Positions 46,204 through 54,381 of a DNA stretch of 64,000 nucleotides are shown piece after piece. Source of the DNA: Bacteroidota bacterium (GTDB lineage: Bacteria; Bacteroidota; Bacteroidia; Bacteroidales; JAAUTT01); NCBI GenBank assembly GCA_030706405.1, contig JAUZOO010000003.1, positions 62,001 through 126,000 on the forward strand, given 5' to 3'. Under the pieces are notes generated by a model. That model was not told the DNA's origin, did no database searches, and saw only the letters and a list, made by a program, of their open reading frames with translations. Numbering within the stretch: the first letter of the stretch is position 1; each line of letters starts with the position of its first letter. Position numbers and translations under genes: made by a program.

Positions 46204-46884
46204 CTACCCCTTCTCACTAATTTGCCTTAGCAAGGCTTCATTTACGACTGTTATTTTACGGCTATCAATTTCAAGGATCTTTTCGTTGTGAAAATCCGTA
46301 AGTATGCGGCTTGCACTTTCCCGAGTAATACCTGTTAAATCGGCTAAATCTTGTCGCGAAATAGGAAGGGTGAATGAATTTGAATTATATATTTCATTGG
46401 CAAAAAACAAAATAGCATCGGCAACCCTGCCTATGTTTTGTTTCTGGGCATTATTTAAACAGCTATGAAAATTTTGAAGTTCTCCTTTGCTCAGATCAAG
46501 TATAATTTGATAGGCAAAATCTCCATTATCATAAATAAATTGCTTAAAAACGTTAACATCAATAAAACAGATGGAGGTATCTTCAAGGGCTGTGGCCGAA
46601 AAATGGTTAACCTTATCCCCAAAAGTGCTTGGCAGGCATAGATAAGCCGGGGCTTTGATTATTTTCCTTATCCTTTCCTTGATCGGTCCTTTAATATGAA
46701 TCTTTACCAATCCCGATTTTACATATACAACGTTCGTTGAAAGTGCATCCTGCTTAATAATAATATCGCCGGTTTTAAACTGCACTTCCGCGCAATTATT
46801 GCCCAATGCACAAATTTCATCCTCATTTAGTTTTTTCGCCGCGGCTGATTTCAGATTACAGAATTTGCAGATTGTTTTTTCCAT
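46204..46884 (-). CDS. Crp/Fnr-family regulator with N-terminal cysteines
   Basis: The 226-residue regulator has a cyclic-nucleotide-binding-type domain (about 20-145) and a C-terminal winged helix (about 150-222, with LADLTGITRESASRILTDF). Cysteines at 6, 9, 25 and 31 (CKFC, then ICALGNNC) could hold an Fe-S cluster or sense redox, but the spacing differs from E. coli FNR. It is divergent from the dsrE-tusA-qmo operon; the shared region holds a CRP-type palindrome and -7 boxes facing both ways, so it probably controls that operon and itself. Confidence 0.9.
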   Translation of the reverse strand: MEKTICKFCNLKSAAAKKLNEDEICALGNNCAEVQFKTGDIIIKQDALSTNVVYVKSGLVKIHIKGPIKERIRKIIKAPAYLCLPSTFGDKVNHFSATALEDTSICFIDVNVFKQFIYDNGDFAYQIILDLSKGELQNFHSCLNNAQKQNIGRVADAILFFANEIYNSNSFTLPISRQDLADLTGITRESASRILTDFHNEKILEIDSRKITVVNEALLRQISEKG

Positions 46885-46907
46885 TTTGGATTATTCAGGC
46901 CGCAAAG

Positions 46908-46953
46908 TTAGCAAAATTAAAAATGTGCGTTATATCACATTATTCTTTGCTAA
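46908..46953. promoter_or_regulatory. Nested palindromic operator between crp/fnr and the dsrE-qmo operon
   Basis: ATGTG (46923-46927) and CACAT (46936-46940) form a CRP/FNR-type palindrome with N8 spacing. Outside it TTAGCAAA (46908-46915) and TTTGCTAA (46946-46953) form a second palindrome with nearly the same centre. On the minus strand the -7 box TAACTTTG (complement of 46903-46910) overlaps it; on the plus strand TAGTTTTG (46994-47001) is a possible -7 box. Confidence 0.65.
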
Positions 46954-47049
46954 TCCGCACAGTCAAATTGAGTAAGCGTGTACGATAGCTCATTAGTTTT
47001 GCCGCTGTTTAAATTGAAGTTTTAAGGTATTCATTTTACAATAATTGTC

Positions 47050-47418
47050 ATGGCTGAAAACGAAAAAATTGTGATAATAAGCACAATCGGGAACGAGAAC
47101 CCTGAAAAAGCAACATTACCTTTTGTATTAGCCACAGCTGCACAAGCGATGGATGTTGAAGTTGTCATGTTTCTCCAGGCATCGGCTGTGGTGCTGGCTA
47201 AAACCGGCGAAGCCGAAAAGGTGAATGCCAAAGGTTTTATGCCAATCAAAGAGTTAATCGACACATACATCAAGTTAGGCGGTAAACTAAACTTATGCTC
47301 TCCATGCCTAAAGGAGAGAAACATAACGAAGGATGATTTAATCGAAGGATGTGAAATCATTGCAGCCGGGACGATTGTCTCCGAGGCCCTATCAGCAAAA
47401 ACAACAATAACGTATTAA
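47050..47418 (+). CDS. DsrE-family sulfur-relay protein
   Basis: The 122-residue cytoplasmic protein has the DsrE/DsrF fold pattern (IVIISTIG, ALATAAQAMDVEVVMFLQ) and Cys83-x-x-Cys86 in LCSPCLKER. Proteins of this family carry or sense persulfide sulfur. It heads an operon of DsrE, DsrE2, TusA, MvhD-like and Qmo-like genes. Cys86 could be the active residue by position after the KLxxCxxC segment. Confidence 0.87.
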   Translation: MAENEKIVIISTIGNENPEKATLPFVLATAAQAMDVEVVMFLQASAVVLAKTGEAEKVNAKGFMPIKELIDTYIKLGGKLNLCSPCLKERNITKDDLIEGCEIIAAGTIVSEALSAKTTITY

Positions 47419-47440
47419 TATTCAATAATAAACTCAAACA

Positions 47441-47989
47441 ATGTCACTCGAAATAGAGAAACATGTTCAGGAACTTCAGCAGAAACTAAACCAACTGCAG
47501 AACCGACAGGCAAAAGACCAAATCTCAATCATTGCCTTTTCAGGCGATTTGGACAAAATGCTTGCAGCCATGATTATAGCCACCGGAGCCAGGGCTATGG
47601 ATACCGAAGTAAAAATGTTCTTTACATTCTGGGCAACTGCCATGTTGCGCGATCCTCAAAAATCGGGTAAAGGCAAGGATTTCATGTCGAAAATGTTTGG
47701 TTTTATGATGCCCCGAGGCAGCAAGAAACTCAAACTCTCTAAAATGAATATGTGCGGCATGGGAACTTCAATGCTTAAAGGACTGATGAAGAAAAAACGC
47801 GTAGCATCTCTCGAAGAGCTAATTGCAACCGCCGGAGAACTTGGTGTTGAAATTAACGTCTGCGAAATGAGTATGGATCTTATGGGCTTTAAACGCGAGG
47901 AAATGATCGATTATCCACACCTTAACTATGTTGGAGTTGGCAGTTACCTTGCCGATGCCGATGAAAGCCGTATCCAACTTTTTATATAA
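47441..47989 (+). CDS. DsrE2/DsrEFH-like membrane-peripheral sulfur-relay protein
   Basis: The 182-residue protein begins with a coiled coil (1-25) and continues with the DsrE fold (SIIAFSGDLDKMLAAMIIATG, then TEVKMFFTFWATAML). It carries Cys105 (MNMCGMGTSML) and Cys141 (NVCEMSMDLMGF), the usual family cysteine placements. DsrE2 proteins transfer sulfane sulfur between TusA and Hdr-like enzymes. It starts 22 bases after the first DsrE gene. Confidence 0.87.
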   Translation: MSLEIEKHVQELQQKLNQLQNRQAKDQISIIAFSGDLDKMLAAMIIATGARAMDTEVKMFFTFWATAMLRDPQKSGKGKDFMSKMFGFMMPRGSKKLKLSKMNMCGMGTSMLKGLMKKKRVASLEELIATAGELGVEINVCEMSMDLMGFKREEMIDYPHLNYVGVGSYLADADESRIQLFI

Positions 47990-48016
47990 CACTTGAACTT
48001 TATAAATTAATATATC

Positions 48017-48265
48017 ATGACAACAGAAGAATTAAAAGCAGTAAAGAGCGATAAAGTAGTTGATGCACGTGGTACCGCTTGTCCGGGTCCGCTATTGGCA
48101 GCTAAAAAAGCAGTTGCAGACGTACAGGCTGGCCAGATTATGGAAATATTATCGTCCGACGAAGGTACCAAAAGCGATATTCCAAAGTGGTGTAAGAAAA
48201 TGAACTACGAATATTTTGGTTCTATCGACGAAGACGGTATTTACCGTTTATTCCTAAAAAAATAA
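48017..48265 (+). CDS. tusA-like: TusA-family sulfur carrier
   Basis: An 82-residue protein with the TusA motif ARGTACPGPLLAAKKAV; Cys22 in CPGP would carry a persulfide. In Bacteroidota and sulfur oxidisers TusA passes sulfane sulfur between DsrE proteins and Hdr/Dsr enzymes. The gene lies between DsrE2 and the MvhD-like gene in one operon. Confidence 0.93.
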   Translation: MTTEELKAVKSDKVVDARGTACPGPLLAAKKAVADVQAGQIMEILSSDEGTKSDIPKWCKKMNYEYFGSIDEDGIYRLFLKK

Positions 48266-48270
48266 GCACT

Positions 48271-48687
48271 ATGGCTACAAATGCGCAGCCTAGGATATTG
48301 GTTTTTTCAACCGAAAAAATATCAGACCCTGCCATAGATTTGGCGGGGTTGCTTAAAAAGCACTATCCTTTTACTGTATATACGATCAGTGTGCCTTGTT
48401 CGAGCTGCATTAAACCTCGCTGGATAATGCGTGCTTACGAAAAAGGGTTCGATGGCGTATTTATTGCTGCCGACGGTACGGATTGTTCCTATGGCGAATC
48501 GTGTGGCGAGAAAACTTCACATATTGTTACGTCAACCCACCAGTTAATGCGCGACAAAGGCCTTAAACCTTCACAACTAAAGATGGCTGCCCTTTGCTCG
48601 GTTTGTGCCGAACCATTCGTGAAGCACATCACCAGTTTTATGAAAGAATTGGAGAAATTAAAGTACGAAGCACTGAGTACTAAGTAA
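48271..48687 (+). CDS. Stand-alone MvhD/FrhD-type iron-sulfur protein
   Basis: The 138-residue protein matches the hydrogenase iron-sulfur subunit family (MvhD), which passes electrons to HdrA-like flavoproteins. Cysteines are at 43, 46, 72, 78, 109 and 112 (CSSC, CSYGESC, CSVC), enough for a [2Fe-2S] cluster. In QmoB of sulfate reducers this domain is fused to the C-terminus of the flavoprotein; here it is a separate gene 5 bases after tusA. Its last codons lie inside a dispersed inverted repeat. Confidence 0.85.
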   Translation: MATNAQPRILVFSTEKISDPAIDLAGLLKKHYPFTVYTISVPCSSCIKPRWIMRAYEKGFDGVFIAADGTDCSYGESCGEKTSHIVTSTHQLMRDKGLKPSQLKMAALCSVCAEPFVKHITSFMKELEKLKYEALSTK

Positions 48688-48748
48688 AAAGGATTATAGA
48701 ATACGTTTTTGTCTTTTCTCAGTACTTCGTATTTGATACTTGGTACTT
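48661..48748. repeat. Dispersed inverted repeat between the MvhD-like gene and qmoA-like gene
   Basis: Left arm 48661-48685 and right arm 48718-48748 are imperfect reverse complements built of AAGTACnAAG-type blocks. The left arm supplies the last eight codons of the MvhD-like protein. Such repeats are common between Bacteroidota genes; it could act as an RNA processing or stabilising element. Confidence 0.55.
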
Positions 48749-48760
48749 AAAAAATAAATA

Positions 48761-50047
48761 ATGAATACACAATACGACGTACTGGTAGTCGGTGCCGGCA
48801 TAGCTGGCGAAGAGTCGGCGCTCAAACTTGCCGATATGGGTTTTAGGGTACTTTTAATTGAAAAAGAGCCCTCCATTGGCGGCAAAATGATATTGCTCAG
48901 CAAGGTGTTTCCAACTCTTGATTGCGCGGCTTGTATTACCACTCCAAAAGTTTCCGAAACAGCTCGCCATCCAAACATTACATTGCTTACTTTAACTGAA
49001 GCCGATAGTATTATAAAGGAAAATAATGGTTCATTTTCGGTAACACTGAAAAAACATCCCCGTTATGTAATTGAAAAAGATTGTACCGGATGCCAGGAGT
49101 GCGAAACAGTTTGCCCTTCTATTGTTGATGACCAGTTTCAATTCAATCTGGTAGCCCGTAAGGCTGTTTATATTCCCTTTAACATTGCCAACCCGCGTGT
49201 TGCGCTTATCGACATCGAAAACTGCATGTTGTGCGGCTCGTGCGAACAAAAATGTCCGTCCAACGCCATTGACTTTTCTCAAAAAGAAGAAATTATTCAG
49301 GTTAAAGTAAATGCGGTTATTGTGGCTACGGGCTTCAATTTGTTCGACCCTACTCTTATACCTCGTTATGGTTTTGGAAAATACAAAAACGTAATTACAT
49401 CCATGCAAATGGAACGGGAACTCGCTCCTACCCGCCCATTTAACAATATTCTCCGTCCGTCGGATGGAAAGACTCCCGATAAAATAGCCTATATCTTTTG
49501 TACCGGATCTCGCGACCAGACTTGCGGCAACGCTATTTGTTCGCAGGTATGCTGCATGTATTCCACCAAGCAGGCCCAGTTACTTATGGGAGCTTTGCCT
49601 ATGGCCGATATTACTATGTATTACATTAACATCCGGGCATTTGGCAAAGGTTTTAACGAGTTTTACATGCAGGCAAAAGACATGGGTGCCAAATACGTAA
49701 AGGGCAAAGTAGCTTCGGTATCCGAAAAAGAAAATGGCAACCTCATCCTTCGTTACGAAGATATTGCCACAGGCAAAGTCACTGAAAGCGAGCACGACCT
49801 GGTTGTTTTATCGGTTGGTTTGTTAGCCAATCCAGCCATAACAAGCGTTTTCAAAGACGAAACCTTAGAAATTGACGCTTCAAAATACATCAAACAACCC
49901 GAGTTATTGCAAAGTCCGGCCCTTACGTCCATTAAAGGCGTATTTGTTGCCGGAACAGCCACCGCACCTATGGATATTCCCGATACCATTATGTCTGCCG
50001 GTGCTGCCGCCGCTGAAACATCCGGATATTTAAAGCAACTATCATGA
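48761..50047 (+). CDS. qmoA-like: QmoA-like HdrA-family flavoprotein
   Basis: The 428-residue protein has an FAD-binding GAGIAG (11-16), two [4Fe-4S] motifs (Cys108/111/114/118 and Cys155/158/161/165) and the FCTGSRD segment of HdrA proteins. Length equals QmoA of sulfate reducers. It would accept or deliver electrons through FAD and Fe-S clusters. The stop overlaps the next start by four bases (ATGA), so both are translated together. Confidence 0.88.
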   Translation: MNTQYDVLVVGAGIAGEESALKLADMGFRVLLIEKEPSIGGKMILLSKVFPTLDCAACITTPKVSETARHPNITLLTLTEADSIIKENNGSFSVTLKKHPRYVIEKDCTGCQECETVCPSIVDDQFQFNLVARKAVYIPFNIANPRVALIDIENCMLCGSCEQKCPSNAIDFSQKEEIIQVKVNAVIVATGFNLFDPTLIPRYGFGKYKNVITSMQMERELAPTRPFNNILRPSDGKTPDKIAYIFCTGSRDQTCGNAICSQVCCMYSTKQAQLLMGALPMADITMYYINIRAFGKGFNEFYMQAKDMGAKYVKGKVASVSEKENGNLILRYEDIATGKVTESEHDLVVLSVGLLANPAITSVFKDETLEIDASKYIKQPELLQSPALTSIKGVFVAGTATAPMDIPDTIMSAGAAAAETSGYLKQLS

Positions 50048-51750
50048 AGAAAAAAATAGGGGTATATGTCTGCCATTGCGGTGGTAACATTTCCGATTAC
50101 GTTGATATTGAAAAGGTAAAAGATGCTGTTAAAGACGAGGCTAATGTTTACCTACTAAAAAATACGCTGTTTGCTTGTTCCGATTCGTCTCAGAAAGGAA
50201 TGGTGGACGATATTAAAACCAGCGAACTCGATGCCATTGTGGTAGCTTCATGCTCTCCCAAACTGCACGTCCCAACTTTCAGGGGAGTGGCTGCCCGTGC
50301 AGGCTTGAACCCGTACAATTATGTTCAGGTAAACATCCGCGAGCAAAGTTCCTGGGCTCATTCTGACCAACCAACAGGAGCTACCGAAAAGGCAATCCTT
50401 TTGGTAAAAGCTGGCATTGCCCGGGCTGCCGAATCACAGGCCTTAACTCCCATAAAAATACCTACCACTAACGCCACTGCAGTAATCGGCGCAGGTATTG
50501 GCGGCATGCGTTCGGCTATTGCTTTGGCCGACATGGGAACTGAAGTATATCTAATTGAAAAAGAAATGTCAGTTGGCGGTCATGTTGCAAATTGGGGAAA
50601 CCTTTTTACTGCAAACATAAACGGCAATGAACTTGCTGCAAGCCTGCACAACGAAATAAAAAAACGCCCCAATATCAAGCTCTTCACCAATGCTGAACTA
50701 ACCGAAAAAAAAGGCAGTATCGGAAATTTCGATATTAAAGTAAAATCGGGAAACGAAACACTTCCGCTGCACATTGGAGCATTCGTTGTAAATACAGGCT
50801 TCGCCCCTTACGAACCCGTTTCTGGCGAATATCATTTTGGCGAATACGACAATGTAATTACGCTTCCGGAGTTTAAAAAGCTTATCGACACCCCGGCATC
50901 TGAATTGGTTTACAAAGGAAAAACTATTAAAAAGATAGCCTACATTTATTGTGTCGGAAGCCGTCAGGATGAAGAAGGCGACAACAAATACTGTTCGCGC
51001 TACTGCTGTACAGCCGCAATCCATTCTTCTATTCAGGTAAAAAGTAAGTTCAAAAACATTACCAACCTGCATTTCAACCGTGGAATCCGGACTTATGGCA
51101 AACAGGAATTGCATTACGAGGAATCATCGAAAAACGGAGACATTTATCTTCAATTCTCGCTCGATAGTATCCCTCAGATTGAGAAAAAGGGAAACAAAAC
51201 CATTGTGAAGGTTAAAGATATTCTTACCGCTGGCAAAGAACTGGAAACCGAAGCTGACCTGATTGTTTTGGTAACAGGCATGGTACCTCGTAAAAACGAA
51301 AATCTTACAAACCAGTTAAAAATACCTGTTGGACGGGATAATTTCTTTAACGAAATACACATGAAACTGCGCCCTGTCGAAACTGTGATCGACGGAGTAT
51401 TTATTGCCGGAACCTGTCAGTCGCCCAAAAACATTCTCGAAACGTTAAACTCGTCCATGGCGGCAGCAGCCAAAGCAAACTCAATACTTACCAAAGGTGA
51501 AATGTCATTAGAACCTACTTTGGCGATGGTGAATCCCGCGGCTTGTAACTTATGCGATAACTGTTTTGAAGCTTGCCAGTTTGATGCCATTGTGCAAACC
51601 GAGTATGAAGGCCGGAAGGTGGCTAAAATTAACGTATCGAACTGCAAAGGCTGTGGTATGTGTACTCCTGTTTGTCCAACCGATGCCATAGACCTTGCCG
51701 ATTTCACCAATGCACAAATAGAAAGCATGATTGACGCTCTTACTGAATAA
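50044..51750 (+). CDS. qmoB-like: QmoB-like HdrA-family flavoprotein without MvhD tail
   Basis: The 568-residue protein has the N-terminal HdrA segment (YVCHCGGNISDYVD, Cys10/Cys12), an FAD-binding GAGIGG (149-154), YCVGSRQDEE and two C-terminal [4Fe-4S] motifs (Cys501/504/507/511 and Cys534/537/540/544). QmoB normally ends with an MvhD domain, which is absent here but encoded separately at 48271. It overlaps qmoA-like by four bases. Confidence 0.88.
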   Translation: MKKKIGVYVCHCGGNISDYVDIEKVKDAVKDEANVYLLKNTLFACSDSSQKGMVDDIKTSELDAIVVASCSPKLHVPTFRGVAARAGLNPYNYVQVNIREQSSWAHSDQPTGATEKAILLVKAGIARAAESQALTPIKIPTTNATAVIGAGIGGMRSAIALADMGTEVYLIEKEMSVGGHVANWGNLFTANINGNELAASLHNEIKKRPNIKLFTNAELTEKKGSIGNFDIKVKSGNETLPLHIGAFVVNTGFAPYEPVSGEYHFGEYDNVITLPEFKKLIDTPASELVYKGKTIKKIAYIYCVGSRQDEEGDNKYCSRYCCTAAIHSSIQVKSKFKNITNLHFNRGIRTYGKQELHYEESSKNGDIYLQFSLDSIPQIEKKGNKTIVKVKDILTAGKELETEADLIVLVTGMVPRKNENLTNQLKIPVGRDNFFNEIHMKLRPVETVIDGVFIAGTCQSPKNILETLNSSMAAAAKANSILTKGEMSLEPTLAMVNPAACNLCDNCFEACQFDAIVQTEYEGRKVAKINVSNCKGCGMCTPVCPTDAIDLADFTNAQIESMIDALTE

Positions 51751-51756
51751 AATAAT

Positions 51757-51830
51757 AAACGCTAAGACGGAAAGACGCTAAGAAAATATAGAAATCATCA
51801 AAAAATTGCGTCTTCGCAACTTTGCGTTTT
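51757..51830. repeat. Dispersed inverted repeat between qmoB-like gene and HTH gene
   Basis: The arms 51757-51782 and 51806-51829 share the pattern AAACGCwAAGnnGnnAAGACGC in opposite orientation. This type of repeat is frequent in Bacteroidota intergenic spaces. It could form an RNA stem within the operon. Confidence 0.6.
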
Positions 51831-51842
51831 AAATTAAACACT

Positions 51843-52118
51843 ATGAATACCAAGACTAGAACAATCAATATCATCAAGGAAACCCGGAAAGTTTCTGCCC
51901 ACGTTACCGAAGAACGAAAAAAATATGTTAAAATTCGTAAGACGATTCTCGAAACGCTGAAAACGGAAGGCAAAACCATTCCGCAAATTGCGGCAGACAC
52001 CAACCTGCCCGTGGCTGAAACCACATATTATCTGATGACGCTTCAAAAATTCGGGGAAGTAACCGTAGAAGGCATCGACGATATGGACGAGTATTACATC
52101 TACAAATTAAAAAAGTAA
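51843..52118 (+). CDS. Small winged-helix protein in the Qmo-like operon
   Basis: A 91-residue basic protein from ATG 51843 with a helix-turn-helix (about 35-72, KTEGKTIPQIAADTNLP and AETTYYLMTLQKF). An upstream in-frame ATG at 51822 lies in the repeat and is unlikely. The stop shares one base with the next ATG (52118), so it is coupled to the qmoC-like gene. It may bind DNA, or serve as a scaffold for the complex; such proteins recur next to Hdr genes. Confidence 0.75.
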   Translation: MNTKTRTINIIKETRKVSAHVTEERKKYVKIRKTILETLKTEGKTIPQIAADTNLPVAETTYYLMTLQKFGEVTVEGIDDMDEYYIYKLKK

Positions 52119-53167
52119 TGGCAACAATAAATCCGGAATTCGGCAAAGAATTAAAAAAGTACGGTGCATTCGATTATAATGCCTGCTATAACTGTGGTAC
52201 ATGCACAGCCATTTGTTCCTTATCTACCGAAACCGACTCTTTTCCCAGAGAAATGGTACGCCTCAGCACAATTGGCAACGAAGACGATATTAAGGCATCG
52301 CTCAAACCATGGCTTTGCTATTATTGCGGCGAATGTTCGTCCAATTGTCCCCGCCAGGCAAGCCCGGGCGAATTAATGATGTCGCTTAGGCGTTGGCTTA
52401 CCTCGGTTTACGATTGGACAGGTTTGTCGGGCTTATTATACAAATCGTTACCATTAAGTATACTGGCTTTTTTACTCACCGCTGCGGCTGTAATTGGATT
52501 CAGTATTCGTGAAAATTTCGATTTAGAACGAATCATGCACGTTGGCCATTATTTCGAAATGATCGCCATAGGTTCCGTGTTTACTGTTATTCTGCTTCCA
52601 AATATTATCCGTATGTGGTGGTTTGTGATTGGAAAGCCTAAAATAAAAGTCCCGGCCAAATCCTATTTCAAAGCCTTGGGCGAACTTTTCGTTCACATGT
52701 TCACCCAAAAACGCGCTTTGGGCTGTGACAACAACCAGTTCCGATGGTTCGAACATTTTATCCTAGTAATTGGATATCTCACCTTGCTTTTCACCACCGT
52801 TTTTCTCGATTGGTTTTCTTCCTCAAACTTGTTTATCATCATTCTTGGATACATCGAAAGCATCATCGTGTTTGGTGTTACCATTGATTTTGTGTCGAGC
52901 CGCATAAAAAAGAGCAAAGAAGTAAGCAAACATTCACAACCTTCCGACTGGTTTTTTGTGATTTGGCTACTTTTAATGGGCTTAACAGCTTTCATCGTCC
53001 GCCTGTTTATTGACCTCAACATTCTCGAACAAAACAGCTGGATGTACCTGTTTCACTTAATTATATTGGCACAATGGGCCGTTATCATCGTGCCATTCGG
53101 AAAATGGACTCACTTTTTGTACCGCTCATTTGCCATGTACATGGCAAAACTAAAGATACAATCATAG
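52118..53167 (+). CDS. qmoC-like: QmoC-like membrane Fe-S/cytochrome subunit
   Basis: The 349-residue protein has an HdrC-type N-terminus with two [4Fe-4S] motifs (Cys23/26/29/33 and Cys67/70/73/77) and a C-terminal membrane part (about 100-345) of about six helices with several histidines (GHYFEM, FEHFIL, FHLIIL, THFLYR) that could hold haem b. This is exactly the QmoC plan: link between Fe-S flavoproteins and the quinone pool. It is the last subunit of the operon. Confidence 0.9.
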   Translation: MATINPEFGKELKKYGAFDYNACYNCGTCTAICSLSTETDSFPREMVRLSTIGNEDDIKASLKPWLCYYCGECSSNCPRQASPGELMMSLRRWLTSVYDWTGLSGLLYKSLPLSILAFLLTAAAVIGFSIRENFDLERIMHVGHYFEMIAIGSVFTVILLPNIIRMWWFVIGKPKIKVPAKSYFKALGELFVHMFTQKRALGCDNNQFRWFEHFILVIGYLTLLFTTVFLDWFSSSNLFIIILGYIESIIVFGVTIDFVSSRIKKSKEVSKHSQPSDWFFVIWLLLMGLTAFIVRLFIDLNILEQNSWMYLFHLIILAQWAVIIVPFGKWTHFLYRSFAMYMAKLKIQS

Positions 53168-53170
53168 CTA

Positions 53171-53973
53171 ATGAGAATCATAACCCTTATCGAAAACCTA
53201 GCTAACAGCCCTAAATTGGTGGCTGAGCATGGCTTGTCGCTGTACATCGAAACCGATCCCAAAAAATACTTTTCGATACCGGACAAAGTGGTTTATTTCT
53301 TCAAAATGCCGAAGCACTTGGCATCTCCATTGAAGAAATAAACTGCCTTATTCTTTCACACGGGCACTACGACCATACCGGAGGGCTTTATCCATTTCTC
53401 GAGAAAAACAGTAGGGCAAAAGTGTATGCCAAGCGAAATATCTTTGTACCTAAATACAGCGGAAAATCCAGATTCATCGGGACTTTATATGATGAAAACC
53501 TTCTTAACAACAGACTAATTTATGTTGATGCTGTTACAGAAATAGCCAAAGATATTTTTATAGTGCCCGAAACAAATACTTACCATGCAGTCGACACCAA
53601 TTTTAAAGGGCTGTACCAAAAAATAGACAACGAATTTGTTTCCGACGAATTCGACGACGAACTATTTTTGACTATAAAGCAAAATGACCAAATTAACATT
53701 GTAACAGCATGTTCGCACAGGGGCATCACCAATGTTTGCACTACCGCTGCCGATTACTTTAAACTTCCGGTAGGTCAAATCTTGGGAGGCTTTCACATGA
53801 AAAACTGCACCACCGAACAATATGTGCATATAACAAACTATTTTAGGCAGTTGCAACCTCAATCAATTGGCGTTTGTCATTGCACAGGTATTGATAAATA
53901 TGCAGAAATGCACAACGAATGCGAAGCTCCTGTTTTTTATAATTACACGGGACATGAAATGAAATTCTTTTAA
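53171..53973 (+). pseudogene. MBL-fold metallohydrolase interrupted by one frameshift
   Basis: Two frames join to a metallo-beta-lactamase-fold protein of about 267 residues: start MRIITLIENLANSPKLVAE, and, after the shift, ILFDTGQSGL, the zinc motif SHGHYDHTGG, and later SHRGITNVC and GVCHCTG. The break is at an A6 run (53261-53266); one added A restores reading (KKILFDTGQ). It is either a true mutation or a homopolymer error. It starts 3 bases after qmoC-like, so it belonged to the operon. Similar MBL proteins include persulfide dioxygenases and alkylsulfatase-like enzymes, but this one is closest to the 7,8-dihydropterin-synthase-like group. Confidence 0.85.
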
Positions 53974-53981
53974 AAATTTTA

Positions 53982-54007
53982 TACCTTTGTTTCGTATTTA
54001 GACGAAA
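53982..54007 (+). promoter_or_regulatory. arsR promoter with ArsR operator 1
   Basis: The -7 box TACCTTTG (53982-53989) is directly followed by the palindrome TTTCGT-N6-ACGAAA (53990-54007), 9 bases before the arsR ATG. A repressor here would block transcription start. Two related palindromes occur at 54345 and 56017. Confidence 0.75.
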
Positions 54008-54015
54008 TACTAAAC

Positions 54016-54327
54016 ATGCAAGAAACAAAAGCAAAATATTACACCTATAATCAGGAGAAAGTTGCACGTTTTGCAAAAGCACTTTCTCATCCTGTAAGGA
54101 TTTTCATACTTGATTACCTTGCAAACAACCTCGATAAATGTTGTTATAGCGGCGATATGGCCGAGGAACTACCGATTGCCCGTTCAACCCTTTCCGAGCA
54201 TTTAAAAGAACTTAAAAATGCCGGATTAATACAGGGAGAAATCAATCCGCCATACATCAAATATTGTATTAACCGCGAGAATTGGGAGGAAGCTAAACTA
54301 TTGTTTGCAACCTTTTTTAAACGATAA
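54016..54327 (+). CDS. arsR-like: ArsR-family winged-helix repressor
   Basis: The 103-residue protein has the ArsR winged helix (about 18-85, ALSHPVRIFILDYL, then RSTLSEHLKELKNAGLI). Cys42 and Cys43 (DKCCYSGD) and Cys84 could bind As(III)/Sb(III) or a thiol oxidant, though it lacks the ELCVCDL motif of classic ArsR. It leads a rightward set of thioredoxin/ArsF/ArsG/permease genes and sits behind its own operator at 53990. Confidence 0.92.
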   Translation: MQETKAKYYTYNQEKVARFAKALSHPVRIFILDYLANNLDKCCYSGDMAEELPIARSTLSEHLKELKNAGLIQGEINPPYIKYCINRENWEEAKLLFATFFKR

Positions 54328-54344
54328 AAAAATTTAACCATATA

Positions 54345-54362
54345 TTTCGGGAAATGCCGAAA
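54345..54362. promoter_or_regulatory. ArsR-type operator 2
   Basis: Palindrome TTTCGG-N6-CCGAAA in the gap between arsR and the small thioredoxin gene, 19 bases before its ATG. The TATATTTCG before it resembles a weak -7 box, so an additional promoter may be regulated here. Confidence 0.7.
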
Positions 54363-54381
54363 TAATAAAACTATAAAACGT

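Noticed and set aside
48761-53167. A complete methanogen-type heterodisulfide reductase (HdrABC)
   Set aside because: No intact HdrB is encoded here and the HdrC-like protein has a membrane part, which fits QmoC better.
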